Positions 28,011 through 39,652 of a stretch of DNA of 64,000 nt are shown piece by piece. The notes below the pieces were generated by a model. That model saw only the letters and a list, made by a program, of their open reading frames with translations, did no database searches and was not told where the DNA came from. The position numbers were made by a program, and so were the translations under genes. The DNA comes from Cinclus cinclus (Eukaryota > Chordata > Aves > Passeriformes > Cinclidae): positions 99,269,619 to 99,333,618 of the forward strand of contig NC_085047.1 of NCBI RefSeq assembly GCF_963662255.1, written 5' to 3'. The stretch's first letter is position 1. Each line of letters opens with the position of its first letter.

Positions 28011-28343
28011 TACTGACTGACGTTTTTGATTGAGAGATGTCTGGATTAAATTATTTTATAAAATTATTGGATCTGGCTCTCATTGCAATTTGATTTTTTT
28101 TCTTACTACTTTTTTTGTGTTTGCAAGGCCTAATTTTGGGGGGTTTTTGAAGCTTTTTTTAAAATCTGATCAAAAGGTTTAAGATTGTCACTAGCAAGTC
28201 CTTTTTCTTTCCTGTTTCCCTCCAATAAGGATAATTTTGTGATTCAGTCTGTCTTAGTAGTTGATAGATTAATGTAGTTGGAATAGAAATGTTGTGGGGA
28301 CTTCTGTGTTGGGTGATTGTCTAGACAAGTTTGAACACAGAAT

Positions 28344-28964
28344 TGTCGGGGTTTTTTAATACTTAAGGTGCAAGACTCGAGGGCAGTCTCCCCAACCAAC
28401 CTCTAAGGGTCCCCTGATATCGGGGCTAAGGTGGCAAAATGAGGAACACGTCCACACCACAACTCTGGAACTAAATACTTCAATAACCATAAAAGAAAAT
28501 GTGGGACGAGGCCCAAAACACATGCATACGCTGTAAGAGCTAAGGGTTGAAGACAAGGCTGAGGGAAAATCCAGGGTATTTATAAGGGATGATGAGAGGT
28601 GGGTCCAGGATGAGAATCCAGTGGGTAAAGGGAAGAGTGGTGCAAGGGAGGAGTAATATAAGGCAGGGGCCAATAAGGTAGGATGGGTGGAACAATGCGG
28701 TGAACATGAACCAATGGGGGTACAAGGATACAAGAACTTTCCAGAATTGGGAGGAGAAAAGGGATGACATAACTGGGAATTGAGGCAACCAACGGGAAAT
28801 GAGGGTTCTAAAGCTTTACCATAAACAGTTTTTAAAACCCCTGACAACCTTCTTAGGAACTGTTATAAACTTAAACAAATGCCCTCCAAGGTCTGGGGCC
28901 GAGGGGCAACTCCTCACCAAAAACACTGGTCTGGCTTGGGATGTCAGCCAGTTCAATTCCTACA
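28344..28964 (-). mobile_element. Solo LTR, ERVK-like, with 6-bp target-site duplication
   Basis: The left edge TGTCGGGG and right edge CCTACA give the TG...CA structure. The same six bases, CAGAAT, flank both sides (28338-28343 and 28965-28970). A 6-bp duplication fits an ERVK-type (beta-retrovirus-like) integrase. A TATAAATA box lies on the minus strand near 28580, so the LTR is oriented against FRMPD4. Length is 621 bp, with no internal viral genes, so it is a solo LTR. The open frames seen on the minus strand inside it are incidental. The intact duplication and clean ends suggest a fairly recent insertion. Confidence 0.85.
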
Positions 28965-31493
28965 CAGAATTAGATAATATTTTTGATTTAGCAGTGGTGA
29001 GCCAACTAGGACTCCAAAAATTGCCACGAGATTGAGTATCTATTTCTAACTCTACCTGATATGCCCAATCAGGTTAGTTAAAAGGGAAAGTGAACAGTTT
29101 TACATACTCTGACACATTAGTCCCCAAAGTGAGATTCTTCAGTTAATTATTAGCAGTGATTGGGATGACTCTGGGTCACAGTGCAACGTCAAAGGAGAAA
29201 AACAGCTTCTCATTAATCTGAGACAAAAACTAGTAGAAAATAAAAATAGCTATTTTTTTTTTTAATTGAGTGCTTCAAAAGGCAGCTTAATATGGTAGAT
29301 TTCTCTGGGATATATTAGCTTTTCCTACATTTCTGATGTGACAATTGATCATCTGTAATTTATTACAGGCAACACCTGACAAGTAGTGTAAGAGAACTAT
29401 TTTAGCTACTGCTTTAGCTTTTTAGACTTTTTTCCCCCATAGATGTAATTTTCTACTTGACTTTTTGCTTGACTTTTAACAACCAAGTCTTCACAAACCT
29501 CCTGAAAGCAACAACAGGAAAAGGGAAAGACTAAAATGGTGTATTTCAAAGCAAGTGACTTACAAATGATGTTGGTCTTAGTCTTGCTTTGGCTTTGTTT
29601 GAGAAACAAAGAAACTGCTTCTGAGAAACTGAGAAGTTAGAATATCAAACTAGAGCCTGCAAATACCAAAGGAGAAACTGCAGAGATAAAACCAGATTGC
29701 CATCAGCCTACGTTTCCCCAAAGGTGTATTTCTTGCGTATTATGTGCTGAAATGTTAATTGTTCTTTTAGCTCCTATTCTTCCTCATGCAGACTAAAGCT
29801 TTGTATATTTTACTTACTGCACAAGGGAAAATCCCTGCAGTCCACTGTCTATATTGTTAAATAAAGAAATTCAGTTTGATTGGAGGTTTAGTTAAAACAC
29901 ATTTGTTCAGCTTATGAATCTAACAAGACTCCAGGAGAGGCAAAGGTCTTGTCATCTTGTATCATGGAACTTAGCCATTTTATGATTGCTTCAGCTTTTC
30001 AGCAGGTCTGTTACTCAGAAAGCACTGTGTGAAAAAGACAGTTCTTTTATAGAAGAAATTGGTTGCTACAGCAGTCTAAAATCCTCTAGGTTATCTGTAT
30101 CTCACAAAAACCATAGGAGTCATGAGGTTTAGTCATTACACTGAAGTCTTCATTCTGTATTTCGTCTTTTCTGCTAAATATTATTTTCTATGTGTCATTG
30201 CAGTGTGCCAGAGACTTAAAAGGGAAATATCATCTGCCTGAGTTTATCAAGAGAAATAGCAAAAACTCTCCATATTGGAAGGCAGCAAAAAAATTAAAAC
30301 AACTGAGTTTGCAGTCCAATTTCTTTTTAATTTTTCATCTTGTGTCATTCTCCTTACTGCTCAATTTTACATGGGAATTATACTTTTGTGACCAGAAATA
30401 CCCTTTTGTTCTGCATTTCATCTGAAATTCTATTTGTGTTCAAAGTTTTTAAATATTAGGACAACTGTGTTATTAAACATACTGCTTCCTTTTCCCCTTA
30501 GAAAGTATTGACACCATTTCTTAGTGTTTTACAGCCATTAGTCATGTTGCAGTGTCCAGCAGATGCCTTGAGCTCATTAATAATTAATTCAAACTACCAT
30601 GGGTTTAAGGAACTGTACCACATATTGACATATGAGAGAGGAAGAAAATTCAGCACATACTTTTGCAACCATGTTTTTTTGGAGAAAGAGGCAATTGCAT
30701 AATTTATGCTCCTAGGTATATAGAGTGAGGATACAGTTTGCTAATGTAAGTCTCAGGGCTGTTCATTGGACAAATAACATGCCATAAGCATGCAGTATAT
30801 ATTCTACATTTGTATGTAGGCATTTGCACATCTTTGTATGTATGTGAGGGGAGAGAGAAAAATGACTAATAAAGTTCTATTATAATGGATTTGGGATTTG
30901 TGTGTTACTTAGGAACAAGATCCTGAGGTTCTGCAGCTCATGTTACCCAAAATCTTGTCTTGACATTTTACATGGTTTGTCATGACCATTTTATATGATT
31001 TGTACAGCCAACCTGTTATAAGGAGAGTTGCTTAGATAGTTTTAAAATATTTCTTTTAAACATTTCCTTTATTGAAAATTGATAACTAAAAGGTGCAAAT
31101 TCTACGATGTCATTGTGATTCTCTCCAGTAGAAAAATAATGTTTCATTTCTGTTTTACAAGAAAAATACACATTAAAATGGGGAAGGATGTGGACAGATG
31201 GGATTTTTCTAACACCTATGATTTTATGAATATTACTACTTTTATGGGGTCATAGTATATATACATTTCCTAGTGGGGGAGAGAGAGGTACTGTATACAT
31301 TTTGCCAAAGATACACAATGCATTTAATTTAATCCCTTTGGAGATTGCTTCACCTACAGACAAGGCTGTTATGAGGCTTTTGTAAGCAAGGCAGCTGGAA
31401 CTCCATTTCCTGTGAGATGCTGAGGAGTTCAGGAGGGCAGAGCTGCAGGTCATGGCAAAGCTGGTACTTAAGGATGGCAAAATAAGTATGTCA

Positions 31494-31950
31494 TAGAGCA
31501 GTGTGTGTTGGAAGAGACCTTAAAGATCATCTAGTTCTAACTTCCCTGCAATGGGCATGGACATCTTCCCCTAGACCCGGTTGCTTAGAGCCCCTTCCAA
31601 TCTGAACTTGAGCACTGCTAGGGGTGGGGTGTCCACAGTTTCTCTGGGCAACCTGTTCTAGTGCCTCACCACACTGACAGTAATGAATTTCTTCCTTGTA
31701 TTCTGAACATATCTTGTCTTAGTTTTAAAACTCTTGTCCTAATGCAACAGGCCCAGCTAAAAAATTGGTTCCCATCTTTCTTCGAGGTCTTCTTTAATTT
31801 ACTGGAAGGTGCTATAGGGTCTTCCCATCACCTTCTCTTTTCCAGGCTGAACAATTCCAATTCTCTCATTCTGTCTTTGTAGCAGAGGTGCTCCAGCACT
31901 CTTATCATTTTTGTGACTCTCTCTGGACCTGGGTCTTCACACCTCTAGCT
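31494..31950 (-). mobile_element. CR1 LINE fragment, antisense to FRMPD4
   Basis: Read on the plus strand it shows the reverse complement of the CR1 3' end: 'ttggaagagaccttaaagat' at the left, 'gggcaacctgttctagtgcc' in the middle and 'ccaggctgaacaattccaat' to the right. It is 5'-truncated (about 450 bp), diverged and without coding capacity. Confidence 0.88.
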
Positions 31951-34900
31951 GATGGAACCACTGTCATGTGGCAATAGCTGGTGAAATTCCAGAAATTCAG
32001 AAATTTAGGCAAAGGAGCTTTGATAGTTGTGTGTTGGCATTACGAGGGAGGTGCTATTTCCCAGTGGAATATGGCCTCTGGTAGTAAAAACTTTCTTTCA
32101 GGAGAAGCTGGCCAAGGTGAAGTGCAGGGTGACTGCCTGTTGCTCAGAGCAAGTGGGTTAAAGCTGGTATTGAGACCATTCCTCCCTAGATCCCTTAGCT
32201 CACATAACAAAGCTCAGCCTAGGGTGAAACTACCAGAGACTGTTAAGATGCAGCAGTTCATGCCTCAGCTTGCCATGGCATTAAATAATTCACTGAATCT
32301 GACCTTTCAGTGCAGTACATTGTAGCTAATAGAATGAATACAAAATGGATATAAAAAGGATAAGAATATCAAGTGGGAGTAGGGAGGCAATATAAATTAT
32401 ATATATAACCATAGAAGGTCTCCAGTGCTGTCCATTCCTGAAAGTGTGCTGGTAATTGGATGTAGTGTGGGAAGAGCAGCAAAAATTAACCACAAGTTTC
32501 CCCTGTTATGAGATTCATAAGAAACTCAGCTAGCTAGTTAGGTTGCTGCAGGACAGATCAAGACAGGTTTATCTGAACAAGGACAAACTGGGATAGCAGG
32601 AATCTCTTCAGCTTGGTAAAAAAGTCTAGTCCTAAGAAACTGCTGCTAATAACACTGAGAAATAAGAGAGAGAGCTGTAGTAATTCGTCATAGTTTCAAG
32701 TATTCAAGTTACAAACTTGTATCTGTTTGGAAAGATGTGCTATAACTCAAGCATAACACAAGGCCTTCCCAAAACATCTACCAACAACAGCTAGCTGGGA
32801 AGTTTTTGTTTGGACAAAGTCAGATATAGGTTTTATGTTGGTCTTGGATCTGTGAGTGCATCAGAGTAGTAAGACTCTAACTCACATCCAAATCTGGACT
32901 TTGAGGAGTTGAATAAACTGTACCTTTGGGATTATCAGCCCTTTCTGGGAAGATGTGAATTTTCCAGGAAGGAGGAGAAATTAGTATCTCTCTCTTACAG
33001 CAGTAAATTTCTGCTCTTGGGCTCTTGTTCATTGTCACCCATGCCAGCATTCTGTCTACCTGCACTTAGTGCTGCACAGAGCCTTTCAAAGGCTTGCCCA
33101 CAGTTGGGTGTCTTCTGACCTTCAGCCTCACAAGATACTGATGCTTTGCAGGACATGACTTTAAAAAAAAAAATATTTTTTTCACTTTATTTGATTGGTG
33201 TTTTGCTTGGTTTTTGTCTTTTTTCTTTTTTTTTTTTTTTAGATGTGTGTTATTTCACTGGGGCTCAGGACATGGTTTTTCTTTGGAAGTCAAATACAGG
33301 ATGATATGGTGTTACTTTTCTGGTACACAATGCTGAACCTACACGGTAACAGCGTATTTCAGTACCATTTCCTTTTTCTGCACTGAAATTCAGTTGTGGC
33401 AATTATAGCTCTGAATGTCAAAAACAGTAGGAAGAAGCAATTTGGTTTGGTTGTACTGTGGTCAAGATTATGGCATGACTGCCTTAATCTGATAGCATTT
33501 ACTGATCTAAAATTTATTTTTATTTAAGCATCAGTTTATTTACAGTCAGATTTCTTACTCCTAATCCCTCATTTGGAGATATGATGTTTTATCAAAGGGC
33601 AATGTGTAGTAACTTCTTTGAATAGCTCCTGTACTAAGCATTTTTAAAATATTTCTACTCTTCAATATATTCCACAGAAATTATAGTCTATTGACTAAAT
33701 ACTAAACTTTAGGAAAATATTCTAATGTGTGCTTGTATAAGTATTTGATAGATGCTTTTGAACAGTTAAATTGTTTCAAGAAAAGAATATTTGGATTTTT
33801 GTCTGCTATCTTTACCCTACTCTCCTCATGACATTACAAATATCTCCATGAGAGTTCCTTTCAGCTGCTGCTTTAGAATAATTATAGTACTTTTTGTATC
33901 TGTGTCACTAACAATGAGGAGAAAAAACACTCTTATCAAGGCTGTTCATTTAGATATCTAATGCATGAGTCAGGATACCATGAATTTCCCAGTAGGTGCT
34001 CATAGTGTACCACCAATGAACTATTTTTTTTTTTTATTTCAAAGGAAGTAATACCATTATAAATGTGGACTTTTATGACTAGCCTAATTTATAGAGACAA
34101 TCACCAGTGGCTCTTCCATAAAAAATGCATTTGTTTAAGATAATTGTTTAGCAATACTCTTATTATTGTAAATGGAGCGATAAAACACAGCATTTTACAA
34201 TTATTAAGCATCATACAGAGATAGCAATAGTGTTGTTTCACCCTATCCTGCCATTGCCAGATCTATTAAAACTCCTGGGTGTCTAACAGTCAAGTGCAAA
34301 TAAAGCAATTCTACAGCTTTGTAAATTAGCTATTTTTTTGTTTACCAAAGATACATGGTGGATTTTTTTTTTTTTTTGCAGGCACAGAGAATAATGCCTG
34401 GGCTTTTTGTTTAGGGTCAGCTCTAAACCTGATGAATATTTTGCATATTGAACCTATACTTATGTATCTGTAAATATACATGCTAGAATACATACTGCCT
34501 GCTTCTAGAAATACTTACATTTTGCTTTTTGGTATGAAGTCCCTACTTGCTTAAGGCTTTGTTAACAAAAATTTGGCAAAGGTGGTTTAAAGTGGCAGGG
34601 AAGGTGATGCTTTGCTTCCTGTCTTGCTTTTGTGCATAATTTTCCTGGGATGGAACTATGGAGCAATGGTCATCTTCCAGAAACATTACTCTGATCCAAA
34701 GCCTGCTGAAAATGATGGTAGTCTTTTGGGTTTGAATCAGGCTGCTTAATGATCACCCCAGGGATTGTTTGTAGTGGTTCTATTTGTAGCCTCCTAATTT
34801 TAAGATACAGCTGACAAATGGTGGGGAACATGCTTTAATAGAATATTTCCCTATTTCTTTTAGAGTAATTCAAGGGGTAGCTTTGTGATATGCCATTCCC

Positions 34901-35185
34901 AGTGATAAACTATGCCAGCCTCTGCAGCTCCCTTTCTCATCACTCTTCCGAATTCTCGCCTTTCACTTTCCCATCACCCTCCCTTCTCTGAAACTCTGTG
35001 CCTAGTAAGGCACTGGGCTTATTTCAGAAAACAAAATGTGAAAATTAAGTATTTCAGCTAGACCAGACCCATTCTTAAGGTAATGCTATATGTTACAAAA
35101 CCATACATGAGAGAGATACTGGAAGAGTTTTTAGAGCATGAGGTTTTATGACAGTAGAAATGACAACAAATGACAGGTGTAAATA

Positions 35186-35862
35186 AATCACAGAATGGCC
35201 TGGGTTGGAAGGGACCTCAAAGATCATCTAGTTCCAAGTCCTCTGCCATGCACAGGAACATTTTCTAAAACACATGGTTGCTCAGAGCTCCATCCAACTT
35301 GGCCTTGAAACACTTCCAGGGATGGGACATCTACAGCTTTCCTGTGCAACCTGTTCCAGTGCCTCATCACTCTCAGAGTAAAGAATTTCTTCCTAATATC
35401 TAGTCTAAATCTACTCTCTTTCTCCTGCCTCTTGTCCTGTTACTATATGCCTCTCTCCACCTTTCTTGCAGGCTCCCTTCAGGACCTGAAAGGCCACAAT
35501 CAGGTCACCCCAAAGCCTTCTCTTCTCCAGGCTGAACAATCCCAATTCTCTCAGACTTTCCCCACAGGAGAGGTGCTCCAGCCCTCTGATCATCTTGGTG
35601 GCCTCGTCTGGATTTGCTCTAACAAGTCCTTTCTGTGCTTGGGATCCCAGAGCTGGCTGCAGCTGTCCATGAGAACAGAGGGGCAGAATCTCCTCCCTCA
35701 CCATTGCTGGCCATGCTGCTTTTGATGCAGCCTAGAACAAAATTGGCTTTCTGGGCTGCAAGTCCACATTGCTAGGTCATGTCCAGCCTCTCATCCACAG
35801 CCCCCAAGTCCTTCTTGGCAGGGCTGCCCTTGATCTGTTCATCCCCCAACCTGTAAATGAAA
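35186..35862 (-). mobile_element. CR1 LINE fragment, less diverged, antisense to FRMPD4
   Basis: It starts with AATCACAGAATGGCCTGGGT and 'ttggaagggacctcaaagat', the reverse complement of a CR1 3' end. It runs about 680 bp to a block 'gttcatcccccaacctgt'. Its minus-strand frame contains the peptide blocks MIRGLEHLSCGESLRELG and KRRLWGDLIVAFQ. The same blocks recur, on the plus strand, in the CR1 copy at 52590-53885, so the two copies belong to the same CR1 family and form an inverted pair. It is 5'-truncated and non-functional. Confidence 0.92.
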
Positions 35863-38800
35863 ACATATAGAGGTTTAAAATGTTTGTGTTTGTTCTGTGC
35901 TTCAGTACAATGGTCTGTGTACTGACTTTCCTACCATTTTGTCACTGCATCACTTTATGTTTGAAGCAGTTTCACATCAGCATCTCTGGGGCAGGGTGCA
36001 GAGGCTCATGGCCTGCAGCAGACAGCTATCATAGTTTGCAATAACACCCTTCAACATCACTTACTACAACAGAAAAAAAAAAAGAGTGGATTTTTTTTTA
36101 TGTAGGAGCTGAAAAAAAAGTAAACATTTTGAAGTCCTTTCTCTGTTTCTTTCACGAGTCCAAACAAAACTGTTAGGTACTTTGTTAAGAGTTACGGTAT
36201 TCAGGTGAATGGCTGAAAGTCCCAGTCTTGTTTCAGTGGAAGAGCATGGTCCTCTTGACTGCAGAAAGCATAAAATCATAAGCTCAGAAAAAACAAGAAT
36301 GCAAGAATAGAAGATAGAAGTTTATCATAGCTGGTGTCATGGCTTTGAAGTCTGAGTAGGCTTTGATACACCATTATTTAATGCATGAGTTTGACAGCAC
36401 TGAGATAAAGTTTCTGATATAAATCAGTGCATCTTCTTTTCCCTGAGGCTGTTTTACTGTGAAAAGATGTTAGAGAGGGAGAAAAGGATGATTGTGCCTT
36501 TGCCACATCTCTCCTACTTTTGTCTTTACCCTCTTCCTCACAAGTGTTATGTGCAGTTTCACCATGTGTCTGATGGATTGTAACAATTATCTTTATCTGC
36601 ATTATCACTATGAGAATGTGATAATTTGACATTGCTTTCACTGCCTCTCCAAGAGCCAGCCCTTTGGGAGTGAGATAAAAGGAGTGGCAGCTCTAAGGAC
36701 AGCTACAGGGATCCATAAGCATCTGCAGTGGCTGGCTTTGAGGAACCAATGACTTTGTTGTGCAAGCCATTGCAATATGCAGAGCCTTTGGGACACCTGG
36801 AATTTTTTGCCCATGGACAGAAGAGAAAAAGGTCTTTAGGCCTTTGCTGCTCTTGGAAGGCACTGCTTTGATGTACAAGGTGGCAGCAGCAGCAGCACTG
36901 TGAGGAAGTACAAAGTCACCACCAGGTGTTCCAGAATGCTGAGGTGTGTCAGGCTAACCAAATAGGTTAATCATATTGGCAGCAGCAGCATGCAGAACAG
37001 CAAAGCAAAAGTTTCGTATTTGGTCTGAATGAATGGATGAATCAAAGAACTAGGAGAGTGGATTTTTTATAATTGCCTTTAAAAATGCAAATAGTACGTA
37101 ATTCAAATGTTGAATTTACAGATTTTGAAGAGCAAAGCTCCTCTTCACAGGTAACCTTCCTGAAACTTTCCTTTTTGAATTCAGATCTTTAGAAGAGCCA
37201 TGGGGAAGGTATGAACTTTGAACAATTCTTGGGAAGCTGCAGTTGGGGAGAAAGTAGAGGGAGGACAATAAACAAAATAAATCCTCTCAAACCTCTCTGA
37301 TCTCCCTCCTCCACTTTTTAATTATTAGCTTTGAGAGTCTGATTCTATACACATGCTTCTCTCCCCTGCCTCTTTATATGCTTTTCTGGCTGTTGATCCT
37401 TTAGATTAAGAGCTTTTGCCCCAAGGTTATCTCTTAATTAGGATAGGACAGAATTAGGGAATGAAAAGTATAGTGAAAATTTAAAAAAAAAAAAAAAAGC
37501 AAAAAAAATTTAAAAAGTATTTAGAAGATTTTTAGTGGTTGGATTATTTTCTGTAGAATCACAGATTAGTAAATTTGAACTATTTTTAATTATTTTTATT
37601 CTTCTCTTGCCATGTGTGACATAAGGAATTAGTGACATATATATGGGCAGTTTGGTGTTTAATTAGGGCTGCAGGTGATAAAAACACATCATCACAAAAA
37701 TACAGTGTTCTGTGACCTCTCTGTTTACATCTTGCTCTTGTCCTCATCCTTTTTTGCTGAGTTAAAGGCCAAAATTATGCCTGGGTATGGACTCATAACT
37801 GTTCTCCTCACTTACATGTATGCAAAAAATATTGACTAGTAGATGTAAAGAATCTGCCAGCCAATACTCATAATTTGCCACTTTGCATTAGCAGTAAATG
37901 TAATTTTAAAACAATGATTTACTTTGCTTTTTAAAAATCACATTTTCAGTCTAATTAGACTCAAAAAATTACCTTCTGACTACATAATGAAGAATATTAT
38001 GTCCATTGGAACATGGAGATACAGCTACAATGATTTCTGTCAAATTCAATTTTAACAAGTCTATTTTTAATCTTGAGGTTTGACACATAGCCTTTAAAGA
38101 ATATATATCCTTGCATGCTAAATCCACTGCTGTGTCCCCTTTGAGAACTAAATTTTAATGCATGTCCTTGGAACAAGGAATTTATTCCTGCACAGATAGA
38201 TTGTTGTCAGTGTGTACAAGTGAAGCAGATTTTTGAAGTGCTTTTTTTTTTGTGCTTATCTCATGATTGCAGCTGAAGTGAGGGATATTTGTGATGCCTA
38301 AAGTTCATGAACTAGCTTTAAATTAAAGCCCTCAACATAACATGGATGAAAGAGAAGTACAAGCTGTCCAAGAGAATGGGATGGATGTTCATCCAAGAGA
38401 AGAAATCTGCAGACCCCAAATGCTATTCTTTATAGGAGTCATTCTGTAGGAAGGACACTTTCATATTGTATACTTCTCAAACTTGGTGAAGTTGTTTACA
38501 TGGCTAATACAGGATACATTTTTATGCAGCATACCATGAGTTGGCTCAGACTACACGAGCAAGCCCTGCAGTATCCAAAGCCCAGGTGGCTGAGACAAGG
38601 TGCTGTGTACAGCCCACAGAGCCTGTTGTGCTTGTGTGTTTGACAGGCCAGGGTGATTTCTGAACAATAAAACTTCTATCACACCTGATTGAAAATTCAC
38701 CTCTGTGAGCTCCATCTGTTTAAACCCGGGCCTTTGGTCCAAACTAGCTGCCTATTGCCACACCGAGGATGGGAGAAGCTTTTAGCAGCTGTCCCTCTGA

Positions 38801-39112
38801 TTTCAGAGAGCATCTAGAGGAGTGCTTTGAGCTGTGGTACCTCGCCCTGAGACAGCTGGAGGTGAATCTCCTGTTGGGGTGGGTTCGGGGGGCGGCTGGA
38901 CCAACAGAGCCCCTCGGTTGCCGTGTCTCACCTGGGCTCATCCGCAGCTCTCCATGTCTGCCTGCTCCATCCCAGAGACCGGCGGGCACGCTGGCAGCGC
39001 CGGCCTGTGCCTTGTGCCCAGGGGAGAGGGCTAGAGACAGGCTGGTTCCGAGCCAGAGGCAGCAGGGCTGCTGTGCCCTCTCCCCTTCCTTACCGCGCCT
39101 TGTGCTTAGAGG

Positions 39113-39209
39113 GGGTTTGCGTAAGACCCTGCAAACTGTTTAGTGTCGAATCATTGCAGAGGGTTTGCATAAGACAACTTCACTGCACTGTTTAGTGTCG
39201 AATCATTGC
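39113..39209. repeat. Two tandem copies of a roughly 50-bp unit
   Basis: Each copy begins GGGTTTGC(G/A)TAAGAC and ends with the shared block CTGTTTAGTGTCGAATCATT. The spacing between copies is 48 bp at the left block and 52 bp at the right block, so one copy carries a small internal indel. A related fragment recurs near 40150-40174. Confidence 0.8.
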
Positions 39210-39328
39210 TTGGCTCGGCAGGCCCGCGGTGCCGGGAGCAGAGGCCATGGCTGCCGCGGGCCGGGGCTGTGCCTGGGCAGGCTCAGCTCTGTCCCCAGGG
39301 CCGGGCAGACTGCCTCCAGAGCAGGCTG

Positions 39329-39652
39329 TGTCCCCAAAGCAGGCTCTGTGCCCAGGCCAGGCTCTGTCCCCAAAGCAGGCTGTGTCCCCAGGACAGGCTC
39401 TATACCCAAGCCAGGCTCTATCCCCAGGCCAGGCTCTGTCCCCAAAGCCCGCTGTGTCCCCAAAGCCCGCTGTGTCCCCAAAGCCCGCTGTGTCCCCAAA
39501 GCAGGCTGTGTCCCCAGGTCAGGGTCTGTCCCCAGGACATGCTCTCTCCCCAGGCCAGACTGTGTCCCCAGGCCAGACTGTGTCCCCAGGCCAGGCTGTG
39601 TCCCCAGGACATGCTCTGTCCCCAAAGCAGGCTCTGTCCCCAGGCCAGGCTC
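39329..39652. repeat. 18-bp minisatellite, 18 tandem units
   Basis: Eighteen units can be read end to end without indels. The core is TGTCCCCARRSCAGGCTS, with variants such as AAAGCCCGCTG (three consecutive copies) and GGACATGCTC. A degenerate unit lies just upstream, and the array ends at CGTCCCAGCGCC. Because 18 is divisible by three and the unit has no stop in most frames, several overlapping six-residue repeat frames stay open on both strands (for example VPKAGS or SPGQAL). This alone does not show coding. It is likely length-polymorphic. Confidence 0.95.

Noticed and set aside
28356..28847. Proline/serine-rich open frames on the minus strand
   Set aside because: They lie wholly inside a solo LTR, which does not encode protein in this class of element.
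39329..39652. CRISPR-like array
   Set aside because: The units are directly adjacent with no unique spacers, and the host is a vertebrate. It is a minisatellite.
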